From the NCBI GenBank assembly GCA_933228895.1, contig OW121846.1:107959054-108023053 (forward strand): DNA of 64,000 bases, in the 5' to 3' direction. Position numbers and translations under genes: made by a program. The notes beneath the pieces are model-generated. The model was not told the DNA's origin and made no database searches. It was given only the letters and a program-made list of their open reading frames with translations. The first letter of the stretch is position 1; each line of letters opens with the position of its first letter. The stretch is from Platycnemis pennipes (Eukaryota; Arthropoda; Insecta; Odonata; Platycnemididae). Of this stretch, positions 24,156 to 34,866 are shown in pieces.

Positions 24156-24200
24156 TACACTTTGTCCTGGACCTGGCCACTCCCCTCGCTACCTGCCGCC

Positions 24201-24930
24201 ATGCCGTCCAAGACCATCCCGAAGAAGGACTCCGAGTGCAATCTGAGTGATGTGCATACTATGCTTCACGGTGTCCTGACAACGATGTTCCCCGTTTAAG
24301 GAAGTACTTGAGCAGGCGACTAGAAGAAGAGGAGTCGCCGAAGAAGAAGGAAAGCCTCTCAGCGCTGGTGGAGAAGGTTCACTCCTTCAAGCGTGTGGAC
24401 GAAGGCGATAAGCAACGTTTATGGCAGTAGATGGACCAACTGCAGAAGAAAGCCGACGATTTCTAAGACCACCTTGATGCTCTTGAGATATACTCTGGAG
24501 GAAATTGCCTGTTGCTTCAGGGTGTACCACAGGTCGAGCGAGAGGACTGCCTGAGGGTAACGGCTGATTTTTTTACCACTAAGCTTAACCTTAGTGTCAA
24601 TCCGATTCTGCGGGCGCACAGGATTGGGCCCCATAAAGCATCCAGCGGCTCTTCTAATAGGCCAGTAATTGTAAGGTTCCTCTCTTATCAAGAGAGAGAC
24701 AAAGTATGGAGGGCCAAGAGAAAATTAAAAGGAAGTGGTTTTCTGGTAACAGAGTCCCTTACTGCCGCCAGGAAAAGAGTTATCCATGCTGCGAAAGATA
24801 TGGCAGGCCCAAGAAATGTTTGAACGCAGGATGGCAAGATTGTTCTGCTCCAAAATGATGGCACAAAGGATTTTGTTACAAATTTGAGTGATTTCGAGGG
24901 CTTGAGAGGTGATTAAATTCCTCAACAAAT
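24201..24930 (+). pseudogene. LINE ORF1p-like protein remnant (coiled coil plus RRM-like domain)
   Basis: ATG at 24201 follows GCCGCC. The translation starts MPSKTIPKKDSECNLSDVHT and shows a charged coiled-coil-like part. The typical LINE ORF1p core follows: LEIYSGGNCLLLQGVPQVE, then NPILRAHRIGP and RPVIVRFLSYQERDKVW, then GFLVTESLTAARKRVIH. Stop codons at about 24297, 24428 and 24464 and a stop after GPRNV (24822) break the frame. The order and spacing fit L1/CR1/jockey-type ORF1 (Transposase_22-like fold), which binds the element RNA. Confidence 0.75.
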
Positions 24931-25034
24931 CAGAGACGGAGCTTCGTGATTGACGTAGTCTCTTTGTGACTGACGCAAGAGCAAGAGAAACACTCTCTAT
25001 GTCGGTGCTGCTCTCATCTACGCATCTATTCTAC

Positions 25035-25215
25035 GGTCATCCCTGTTTGTGTTCATCTATCTTCCCAGCCATCCCAGTTCGAGCTCTTCTTGCTTCCAGT
25101 CTCCCCTATTTGGGTGCATGTTTACTTCCAGTCATCCCAGTTCGTGCTCATCCATTTCAATCTTCCCTGTTCGTGGTCATCTACGATCACGAACCCGGTC
25201 ATCCTTGTTCGTGGC
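25035..25215 (+). repeat. degenerate ~32-bp tandem repeat between the LINE reading frames
   Basis: Successive units contain TCATCCCAGTTCGTGCTCATC and variants (TCATCCCTGTTTGTGTTCATC, CCATCCCAGTTCGAGCTCTTC, GTCTCCCCTATTTGGGTGCATG), about 4 to 6 of them. The position between ORF1 and the RT remnant suggests the inter-ORF spacer of the same LINE. Confidence 0.6.
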
Positions 25216-25465
25216 CACAACAGCTCTCCCGAATATTTACCTAGTGAAGTTTTTTGTTTTCCCACATAGTGTCAAGTTATTGTAAATACACAGGCATTAA
25301 GATTTCTCCATTGGTGTCGATCTACATTAGTGCTCCCTAAGTGTGATCAAGTGTCCCCTAAGTGTGATTAAGAGTTCCTTGAGTTATTCCAAGGTTTCTA
25401 TTCTTTTAGTTTTCTTAAGTGATCCCCAAGAGTGTTAAGAGCACCCTAGTGAGTACCGTAGTTCA

Positions 25466-25800
25466 TAGTAAATTTAGACTTTTTGCTGACGATGAGGTAG
25501 TGTACAGGGGTATATCAAAAGAAGATATGGAATCTCTTAGCAAGGATTTAGATGCAATTCGAGAGTGGTGCGACAAATGGCAGTTAGAATTTAACCTTAA
25601 AGAGTGTGTAGCTATTCATTTTTGGAAGATGAAAAATTCGATAAGAGCGATTCTATAGCATTAGTGACACGAAAATCGAAAGCGTTGAAACCATAAAGTA
25701 CTTAGGTGTATCGATCACTAAAGATTTATCGTGGGGAAGACACATTCGGGAAGTATGCGGCCGACACAAGAGAAAGCTAGGATTTATTAAAAGTGTACTT
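25466..25800 (+). pseudogene. LINE reverse-transcriptase fragment (catalytic FADD block)
   Basis: The + strand reads KFRLFADDEVVYRGI (RT motif C in its FADD form), LSKDLDAIREWCDKWQLEFN, KECVAIHF, then with a frame change ESVETIKYLGVSITKDLSWG, and HKRKLGFIKSVL. This is the usual order of jockey-type RT from the catalytic Asp pair to the thumb. It is directly followed by a segment that should precede it in an intact element. Confidence 0.75.
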
Positions 25801-26163
25801 ATGAAATATTTAGAAAGCAATCCTAAAGCGTTTTGGTCATATGTGAGAGAGTTTCAGGGAAATGGGTCCACAGTGCACACACTTAAAAGCGATAAAGGAA
25901 TTAGAGTCACCAGCAGTTTAGAAAAAGACAATTCTTTAAACACCTCCTTCCAAAGCGTATTCAACTCATCGTCACAGAACACAGTTGAACCACCGCCGAA
26001 CATTTTCATTGAACAAATGCCCGAAATAACAATTTCATGTCGCGGGATAGAGCACCAGTTAAAAAACATTAGTAAAAACAAATCACCAGGTCCCGATCAA
26101 ATTCCTTCCAGAGTATATAAAACATTAGCTTCTGAAATAGCCCCCCTTATTGTTCAAATTTAA
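25801..26163 (+). pseudogene. LINE linker/early-RT fragment, out of normal order
   Basis: 120 codons without a break: YLESNPKAFWSYVREF, a variable part, then KNISKNKSPGPDQIPSRVYK and IAPLIVQI. The SPGPDQIP motif is RT block 1 of jockey/CR1-type elements and normally lies N-terminal to FADD; here it is 3' of it. The stop at 26161 is where homology ends. Confidence 0.7.
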
Positions 26164-26231
26164 TTGCGATAAATGATTGGTCTGCTTTTATAAAGAAAAC
26201 ACTGTAGTAGGTGTCGGTTTACCAATTAAAA

Positions 26232-26325
26232 ATATCTTCCGCTGCCGAAAATTGAACATCACCTCGAGATCATGGGTTTTTAGCGAGAGGCCAGTACCCT
26301 TTCCACTACACCAACCCGACCTCCC
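26232..26325 (-). repeat. SINE head, same family as 9.8 kb
   Basis: On the minus strand GGTCGGGTTGGTGTAGTGGA, then GGTACTGGCCTCTCGCTA and a damaged B-box reproduce the tRNA-like head. The body is absent. Confidence 0.6.
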
Positions 26326-26329
26326 CCCG

Positions 26330-27070
26330 CGCAAGTGCTTTCTCGATCGGCTGTGAATGATAGCCGAAGAGTTCCATTTAACCTATCATGCTGAGAGGCA
26401 CTGGGTTGCTCTCTGTGATTCAAGGCTTCGTGCAATTGAACTCCGATACGAATTTTCCCGTGGGTCATTGGATAGTCCAGATTCCACACCTCCTTGAAAG
26501 CTGCCAAGAAGTACGTCGCGCCACCTGGCGAATTTTTATAGAATCGTTCAGTTGTATGGGGACTTTGCATGGAGGCACATCGTGAGATTTCAATGGTAAG
26601 GACATGCTTTAAATAATACTATTAATTTCGCTGTATTTTTCTGGATGATTATAGTTTGACTGTAATTGCTTTCTTTATTAAGCTTAAATGTTTGAGTTGT
26701 GCATAACACAAATTTCCCGATCTTCATGTGCATTCCAAAGCAGACCAAATTCGTACATTTTCTCATGCGTGATTTTTCACTCGTATCTTCTTTTTCTAGT
26801 ATTCTTAGGCAGTCCTGGTTAATACAAACACTGAGATTGGAGCTTCCCCGCCTGACGGATTATTCTACTGGAGCATCCTTCGTTTCCAAATCACTTGGGT
26901 ATGTATATAATGACGTATTATACCATAATTATTTGTGGGCGGTGATTGGAAAATGTCTCATTGAATGTCTAAATGTCTCAAATCATTTCTATTATACGTG
27001 GGAGTGATAATAGAGCCCGCAGTAGAGTCGCTCTGTAGTGGCTAATATTGTTGACACCAACTTCAGGAGT
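26330..27070. other. stretch without recognised gene
   Basis: I see no transposon protein, exon or clear repeat. The antisense frames at 26280-26570 are chance overlaps with the SINE head. Confidence 0.4.
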
Positions 27071-27077
27071 CCGTAGG

Positions 27078-27470
27078 GGATCGGGTTGGTGTGGTGGAAA
27101 GAGTATTGGCCTCCCATGACGAGGACCCGGGTTCGATTCCCAGCAGTGGTGGATTTTTCAGTGGAAAACCGGTCCCCACCTGAGTGCCTAGTGGAGGGTA
27201 TTTCAAGTTCAGTAGTACGTCCGTCCAATGGGACGTTATGGGACGGATTTTTCAGTGGAAAACCGGTCCCCAATTGAGTGCCTAGTGGAGGGCAATTCAA
27301 GTTCAGTTGTACGTCCGTCCGATGGGACGTTAAGCCGTTGGCGCCTTTCGTTAAGAGTAGGATAGACTCCGTTTCCTGAAAACTCCTACAATTACCCAAT
27401 TACCCACCTATCCTAAATAGCGCAAATGACCTCAGCTGTCGGTCGCCTCCCCTGAATAACCAACCAACTT
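27078..27470 (+). repeat. tRNA-derived SINE with internally duplicated body
   Basis: The head (27078-27150) has the A-box region GGTGTGGTGGAAAG and the B-box GGGTTCGATTCCC. The body phrase TTTTTCAGTGGAAAACCGGT through TTCAGTWGTACGTCCGTCC appears twice (27150-27243 and 27244-27340), followed by TTAAGCCGTTGGCGCC and a 3' part ending near AATGACCTCAGCTGTCGGTC. The + orientation copy gives the clearest consensus for the family. Confidence 0.85.
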
Positions 27471-27759
27471 CAGGTCCGTGTTCGAATCTCTTCCCTTGAA
27501 GGGAGTCTCAGAGGTGGACTTTCAAAGTTACGATGTTTCTCGTTTGAATAGCGAGTTAAAAATATTTCATCTGTTGCCCTCCGTCCGCCGGGTGGGACGT
27601 AAAACTTCGGATCCACATGCGATTAAGGACGGTGCATGGCGATGAAAAATTTCGTCGCGCCCTTTCTCTCTTCCTGAAAATATCGTTTTCATCTAGATGA
27701 GCGATTCCTAGCACGAAGCAAGTAACCTTCGTCCTCAGTCGCCTTTTGAAACGATGTGT

Positions 27760-28700
27760 GCATTTAAAAAATTCTCCATATGTCGTTATCTTGATTTTTA
27801 GTTTCTGCAAGTGAATTATGCTCTGCAATAATACTATGGCTCTGGGCAACTCTTCGGCCTTTGTATAACACTCCAAGATCTTTCAGAATCCTCAGCATCA
27901 AGTTCCAACTCACACTGTCGAATATCTTCTCCGTATCTACAAACGCAAAAAAGTCTGTAGATTCTTCTCTATTTTTTTCTCTATAATTAGCCTGAGGGCC
28001 AAAATCGCTTTTCTTGTGACTTTATTTTTTCTGAACCCAAATTGATCGTCATGAAAAAACTCCTCAGCTCTCCATTCTATTCTTCTGTGAATTCTTCTGT
28101 GAATCTTCGAGGCATGTGTCGTCATTTTGAAGGTCCTAAAATGTTCATTGTATGTAAAATGTAAAATGGCTTCTTCTTGGCAACTTTTTTCTCCCAAAAA
28201 CATCTTTTTCTGCTTCCTGTAAGCCCGATTTTGATGTTCTCCCATCACTTTTTCCCTATTTCACAGTCAGATCCTCTTTTTTCTTGTTTTCCTATTGCCT
28301 TATGAAAGGCCAGCTTTTGTTGAAGGTCCTTTAGTTTCTCTACTTGCCATACGTATTCATTAATTTCTTCAATTTCTTGAATACTAACTTGCATTTCATC
28401 ATCACTAAATTTTGGTCACTGTCAATATCTGCAACCGGGTAGCTTTTGTAGTTCTTCACCTGGTTTCTGAATCTCCGCTTCACTGAAACGGCAATTTGAA
28501 ATCTTCTTCTGTCTCCGGGAATTTTCCAGGTGTATCTTCTCTGTTGGTAGTTTTTATACAATGTCTTTTCCACCACCAAATTGTGTTGAGTGCAGAATTC
28601 TGTATGTCTTTCTCCTCTCTAATTTCGATTTCCCAAGCCATCTTTTCCAATTATTCTTCCATCTTGACTTTTGCCGACGACATTGTTCCAAACTTCTAAA
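27760..28700 (-). pseudogene. LINE endonuclease and RT remnant
   Basis: On the minus strand: TQHNLVVEKTLYKNYQQRRY and YTWKIPGD (endonuclease, 28500-28600), then KSYPVADIDSDQNLVMMKCK (28390-28450; the SDHNL catalytic motif with His replaced by Gln), a linker, then FHDDQFGFRKNKVTRKAIL and ALRLIIEKKIEKN (27960-28060), and VDTEKIFDSVSWNLMLRIL (27880-27945). It is closely related to the element at 12.4-14.3 kb. It lacks the C-terminal half and carries frame changes. Confidence 0.75.
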
Positions 28701-29486
28701 ATAATTAAGTTTTCTTCTCCTTTTACCTGCTTCCGTGATATCCTTATCGACTACGACCTCGACTTTCTTCAGGACTGCTCCAATGACCCCTCGTGTTGGA
28801 CCAGCAGAAGCAATGATCAATGCTCCTGACAGGGCCACCCATGCCAGACTGTTAGTCCGAACAGTACCTGCTCATTCATGGGGTGCCTTCAAAAAAGTGT
28901 CTAACCAGGGTGGTCATCTAAATCAATCACATTGAAAATACTATTGAGGATGGCAACCATTAAATACTTGGATTATCTCTTTCTGAAAATAAGTATATAC
29001 AACTCATGTGCTAAAGTGAATCCTGGCAATTGAGTTGGTTGCTTCTGCTTTCATCTCCACTAGCAGAATCCTATTAATAACCTGGTTACTGTTCACTACT
29101 ATACAAGAATGGAATAGCAATATTTTCCTGCTAGTACTATTCATTTTTCGTTCAGATTTCTTACCAGGATAAAATTGATTGCATTACAGCTTCTGTAAGA
29201 AAAATTAAAACTATTTTTTTAATGCCACGACAAAACGAAGGAAAAATTTTTCACATAGTTTCTGAAAGTTTCAAGTTAATTAGGTATATGAAAAGAGTCA
29301 ATGATTTTCTTTTAAAAGACTGTCCATTATCATCAATATTTAAATCTCCTCCGGCGACTCAATGAAAATACGTATTAATCTCGCCCACGCTTGTAAGGTT
29401 AACTGAAATGAAAATGCAATTCTCTCCCTTTAAAATTCCCCTCCCTTAAACCTGCGCCCCTCTAAGCACATTCCCCACTTTAAACA

Positions 29487-29935
29487 GGTTCGTCATCATC
29501 ATTATGGGTCAACAGTCCTAGGATTGGTTTGACGCAACCCTCCACTCGATTCTTCTATCGGCCAACCTCTTCATATTAACGTAGTTCCTCTCTCTCACGT
29601 CCTTTACGACCTGTTCCATGTAACTCATACGAGGCCTGCCTTTTCCGTTCTTACCGTTCACTTTTCCTTCGACGATTGCCTTCACCAGGCCATCGTGTCT
29701 TAAGATATGGCCGATTAAGTTGTCCCGTCTCCTTTTTATAATTTTCAGCAGACTTTTCCTTTCTGCCACTCTTCTTAGCACTTCTTCATTTGTCACTTGG
29801 TCGATCCATTTTATCTTCATCATTCTTCGATAGCACCATATTTCGAATGCTTCCACCCTTTTCTTCTCCGCTGATGTCATCGTCCATGCCTCACTGCGGT
29901 TAAGAAACATGCTCCAGATATCTACATACTCAAAA
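29487..29935 (-). pseudogene. 5'-truncated LINE copy, C-terminal end
   Basis: An open minus-strand frame gives SEAWTMTSAEKKRVEAFEIW and CYRRMMKIKWIDQVTNEEVL, then GHILRHDGLVKAIVEGK and NGKGRPRMSYMEQVV, to a stop at about 29518. A TGATGATGACGA-type tail marks the 3' end at 29487. The reading frame is intact over about 135 codons, so this copy is younger than the one at 12.4 kb; truncation at about 29935 is the usual result of incomplete reverse transcription. Confidence 0.8.
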
Positions 29936-30261
29936 CTCACACTCAGTCCTGACTTTGCTTTACTTTTCCGATTTTTATTTAATTATTACCTGACTGACTT
30001 ACCATTTCTCTTTTGCTTCTCGGTGTCTGCCTCTAATGGGCACAATTTTAATGCAAGTACATGCAATTTCGGGGGAAAATTGCATCCATGTTAAATACAT
30101 CAAGAAGAATAGTCACAATAGGCGTCCTTTTTTATCATATCAACCGCACCGTAGCAGAAGCAGGGAATTATGGCATCAATCCTGGCCTTTCCATCACGTC
30201 CCATCCATCCAATGCCGTGGGCTGTCACTGAAGTCCCAACCTTCTCTCCTGCCTGGGTACC

Positions 30262-30620
30262 CTTTTAAACCTACGATATAACACGTTTGTTGCTCCACTT
30301 TGCTTGCCTATGCCTTGTGACCTTTGATCCCTGAGTACCCTTGGAGGTCAAAGAATGCCTGAAAAGATCTTGGGGATAAGGGAATCGAATTAAACCTATG
30401 ATACAATTCCTCCCCTGATTTTCCTGTCTTTACCTCGTGACCTTTGGCAACCACGTAATCCTTGAAGGTCAAGAGATGACAAGAGTGACCTGAGGACCTT
30501 ACCATCCACTTTGACAGCCAATTGGACATGAAAGGCAATCTATGTCTATGATATGACTCGTTTGTTCATGGGTTTGTTGCCTCGATTCGCATTTATCACC
30601 TCTGTGACCTTAACTGTACC
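30262..30620 (+). repeat. degenerate tandem repeat (~125-150 bp) rich in TGACCT/AGGTCA
   Basis: Three diverged units each start near AAACCTAYGATA, continue through TTTGTT or a variant and GCCTCGTGACCTTTG, and include GTACCCTTGGAGGTCA-like text. TGACCT or its complement AGGTCA appears at least six times in about 330 bases. No coding frame follows the unit length. Confidence 0.55.
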
Positions 30621-31168
30621 CTCTCATGGGTCACGGTTAAAAGTGATCCCATCGTGTCACTCGTGTCCAAAAATCCATCAGTTAATAATTTGGCAAAAAA
30701 TTATGACTTTCTTGTATCTCGATATTTTTACATTTAAACTCCATTAGGCAAAATTTAATTCTGTTTTGGACCTTCATTCTGGAGTCAAAAAATCAAATTT
30801 TTAAATGATACTCATACTTCACAAAACATAACACCTTTTTCTATCCTTGTACCAAATTTCAACTACTAGTGACTAATATAAGTGTCGGGAAATTCGAGGT
30901 CAAAAATGACACATCGTTGGAACAGTCTTCACACTAAGCTGTCGAGGGTAGTGGGAAGATAGCGTAATAGGTCGTGCGGGTTGCGTTAGATCAAAGTCCC
31001 CTGGATTGCCAAATAAAAATTATGAATGAACCTGGTGAGGGAGTAGTGGTGAGAATGCCATCCAGAGGACTCTGGCGTTAGATTAACTTCAAGCCCCCTC
31101 TATGCATTAAGCATTGCACTGCCCATCTATATCTCTGTATCTGTGATAGCCAAGAACGAATAGCCGAA

Positions 31169-31390
31169 ATGAACGCAGGTAATTCTCCGAGTATCGAATT
31201 CCTCAACGAGGGCAATTTTAATACCTGGAAAGTACAGATGCCTGTCGTCCACATATTAGTTTAGCAGGGTTACAAATCACCTGCTCCTCTGACAGACTCT
31301 AATGTTGAAGTCATGAGTGTAGAGTAATTAAATGGTATATTCTCAAGGAGACATTGACAAATGTGCTAATTCCCAAAAACCAAAACAGCA
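31169..31390 (+). pseudogene. Copia-type gag N-terminus remnant
   Basis: ATG at 31169 opens MNAGNSPSIEFLNEGNFNTW and continues KVQMPVV, followed by a stop at 31217 and then QGYKSPAPLTDSNVEVMSVE. The pattern F(D/N)G.N(F/Y).TWK.QM followed by a basic/aromatic loop is the N-terminal hallmark of Copia-type gag proteins. No protease, integrase or LTR was found, so only a fragment is claimed. Confidence 0.5.
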
Positions 31391-31950
31391 CTTATTTATT
31401 TGCATAAAAATTCTTTAGCAAATAATTTAGAATGAATTAATGCTATTTCACAATATATATGACTGAATGCAAAATCCAGGTAAGGCCTTAAATATTCCTG
31501 TGATGAGTTTAAATTGATATTTTTTTTCAACATCTAGTCTAGGTATGCCACTGGTATTCCATAGGTATCTAGGTATCCCATATTTATTGTGATTCCATGG
31601 ATTGTATTCAGATTTCAAAATGAACAAGTATGCAAGTAGTAAGTAAAATAAGTGTTGTTGAGGTTCCTAGATAAATATTATTCTCTGCAGTAAAATTGCT
31701 GTTTGCCTATTTTCAGAATATTCCTCAAGCAGCAGACAGTGAAATTTTTTCCTACTTCCCATGCCTTAATGCTCCTTGATGCATGCCGTCTGTTGAAAGA
31801 TAAAATAACTTGGTTTGGGTCATGGACCTTTGTATTACTAACTCAAAATTGTCTCAGACCCAAAGATAATAATATGAATTTAGCATTTTGAGTACACAGT
31901 ATGGTATTTTTATAATGGGCATAGGGAAACCATGTAGAGAACGTAAAAAA
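31391..31950. other. short gap before the Patched-domain gene, no gene recognised
   Basis: AT-rich. A short repeat (GGTATNCCAYNGGTATTCCATAGGTATCTAGGTATC) lies at about 31540-31580. There is no exon. Confidence 0.4.
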
Positions 31951-31983
31951 AAGAACAATGCAAGTAGGCACCAATAACACAGC

Positions 31984-31989
31984 TTTATT
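31984..31989 (-). promoter_or_regulatory. candidate distal polyadenylation signal of the Patched-domain gene
   Basis: On the minus strand, ACAATAAAGCTGTGTTATTGG is followed by a T-rich run (GTTCTTTTTTTTAC) within 45 bases. Signal plus GU/U-rich downstream element is the classical layout. It would give a 3' UTR of about 9.4 kb. Confidence 0.5.
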
Positions 31990-34590
31990 GTATGCACAGT
32001 GGATAAACAACATTTTACATTTAGGTAGGTAAAACATTTCATGCTATTACAAACACAGTGAAATATAAACATTACAGGATGGGAAGGAGTGTTTCATAAT
32101 TATCATCACATTGATGCAGTCAAACAGTGCTGGGAGAAAAGCTGCTTTACACAAACTTTATATTAAATTACATTTCAAATGTAACCCATGTGATGAGATC
32201 CATCATTTTACATCTAAACATCACTCTTCATTTCCTTACACTCTAAAATTACAGGGGCTACCTATTCATTTTTCATCCTAGCACTGCAATGGATCAAAGT
32301 GATCAGTCAAAGCACCATTTTAAAATATACAAACATATACAACAGTTACTCATGGGAAAATCCGTCAGTAACATAGTCTTATCCACTGATGAGTAGAGTT
32401 TATAAAAATATTTCAAGTCTATTTCTATCATAGGCTCTCAAGCACCAGACCTTTGATGACCATTTCATTATAAAACATGAAAAAATATGTAGTCATTCAT
32501 GGAAGTCTACTTCTTTTCATTTACTTTTCAGAACTTTTATGTTAAATTTGGCCGAGGATTTTATTCTAAATTCATGATAAATACAGAAAACTCCTAGCCA
32601 TCAATAATTATGATGGATTTATGCATCCTATCTGAAAGACATTTTCTTCAGCTGTCAAGAGTTCATTGTTTATTTGGTTTCTATCTTCTTGCATTCTTCC
32701 TGCATTAGTATGGAATAAGGTTTCAGTCACACAAAGCAATTAACTTCAATCAAACAATATGCATTACTGCCACTAAACTCATTATAAAAGTAAACCTAGA
32801 TGTCTCATAAAAATTATGTAGTGGTACATTACACCAATGCATAATCACACTACCACAGAAATTAAGACTGATAGTAACATATCTTCAATATGAAAGAAAA
32901 TCATTCAATCCAAAACTTAAAAGCACTGCACTGAAAAACTAAAATGACTGAAGATTGAATAAAAATGATAAGATATTATTTAATTGATAAGAATTATGGA
33001 ATGGCAGTGTTATAAATACTTATAATGCATGCTTTCACCACTTATACTCCTATTCACAAGCCATACCTAAAGTAATCTGCTATTAATTTAATCACAAAAC
33101 TAGAAATAAATACTTTAAGTATGGCAATGGTGTGTATCACAATGAACATAAAACTTATTTTTTCATCTTTGGAAAAGTAAATGCTACATTTAAAAAGTCA
33201 TCACATTGTGATGTTTAGAAGAAAACTGAGCATGAGCAATTTAATATTTGTGTACACATGCATACACTCACATACAAAGACATTTGGACCCAAACAGTGA
33301 GATAGTCACACTTAATTATTATCTTTAAAAATAAAGGAAGCCAATGGTAGCTCTTTGAAAGCTTTTGTGTTGTAGAAGCATTTCAAAAAGAGGTACTTCA
33401 TTGGCATACAGAATTCTGAACAAAGATTCAGTAAATTTCGGTGTAAGGGAATTGGTCTTCCAAAATTTGTGTTAACAAATAATGAGCAAAAATATCATTT
33501 CTCCTTAAAGCTGGTGCAATCGTATTGGCTATGAAGAGCACACATAATAAGCTTAATGAGTAACTATTCCGACACTGACTTTGATTAGGAAACCACTAAT
33601 AAGAGAAGGGTCTGAGAGATGAACATTCATAAGCAATGCAGATGCACATAAAAGCCACATCATGTTAAATAAAATACAATAGATCACTGAACGTTTCACT
33701 ATGTCAGTGTCAGCTTTTAAGAAATATTCATTCTTACTGCTGGCTTTCCAAAGTGAAAGGGCATCATCATTTTCTTGCTTGTTGCAAGAATTACTATTAA
33801 ACTATAATGGCTTTCCTCATCCTTCAGTATCTGAATAGCACAGAGTCAAGTACTGGCCTCCATCCTTTGAGTAGGCAATGCCTTTCAGGGTCCAGGGAAC
33901 AAATACATAAGTAGTTTCCACAAGAGATAGCTAACTTAACATTTTTGTCCCCATGTCTATGACTCTAAACCTTCAGCCATGTACACACTAACATACAGAT
34001 TATAGCTAGCCATGAGGGCACAACATATTTTAAGGGCATCTATCTTATGATCTGAAATAAAGTTGTACGTATTTTATCAAAGTAACGTCAATGGCATGCA
34101 ACAACAGAAAAAAACCTGACACTTGTTCATGTGCATACAATATTTACGATTACTACTCATCTACTTCTCAATATTTGGAGAGATGGTTGGCAAAAATGAT
34201 GACAACTAAGAATTTTCTCTACTCTAACAATAACTAATGACACAGAAAACATTTTACTGTGTACCTATATACTGATACTTAGCTTCTTATTAATGTTAAA
34301 AAAAGAGAGCAATGGTTTAAGTAAATAATGAAAAACCACGAACACAACATTTTGAGAAGATAGTTACAGTAAAAAGTAGAGCCAAAAACATGCATAACTA
34401 CTTTATAAAGCATAGGGGCTTTAAATATTTCCAGAAACAGAGTGGGGAATCAGCTGTTAACAAGGGACATTAAGTGATAAAGAGGATTTGCTGAGAACAC
34501 TAATGAGATTGTTAAGTGAAATGATATCTCACTTTAACTTGATGATGAGGTTAAAAAAGGAAATAAAAAATTAATTCATCTTCACAATCA

Positions 34591-34866
34591 TAGTCATAAT
34601 TGATTGCATTTCTGTATTGATTTTTATCAGTTTCAAAAGTAAATGAATGCAGAAAACATAAAATAAATTAAATGAATTTCCTAAGGCCTGGCTTACTTAT
34701 TTTGCTTCCTTTCCTGCCAGATTTGGCAAATTAAGTAGTCGAAGGAAAAGGAAGCAAATTAAGTAAGCCAAGCCTTGGGAAATTATTTCATTTATTTTTG
34801 TTTTCTGCGGTCATTTACTTTTGAAACTGATAAAAATCAATACAGGAATGCAATTCATTATGACTA
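34591..34866. repeat. long foldback element, arms of about 124 bp
   Basis: The left arm 34591-34714 (starts TAGTCATAATTGATTGC) pairs with the right arm 34743-34866 (ends GCAATTCATTATGACTA) at roughly nine in ten positions, with a short spacer of about 28 bases. If transcribed from either strand it would form a long hairpin. It has no coding capacity, and no flanking duplication is evident. Confidence 0.9.
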
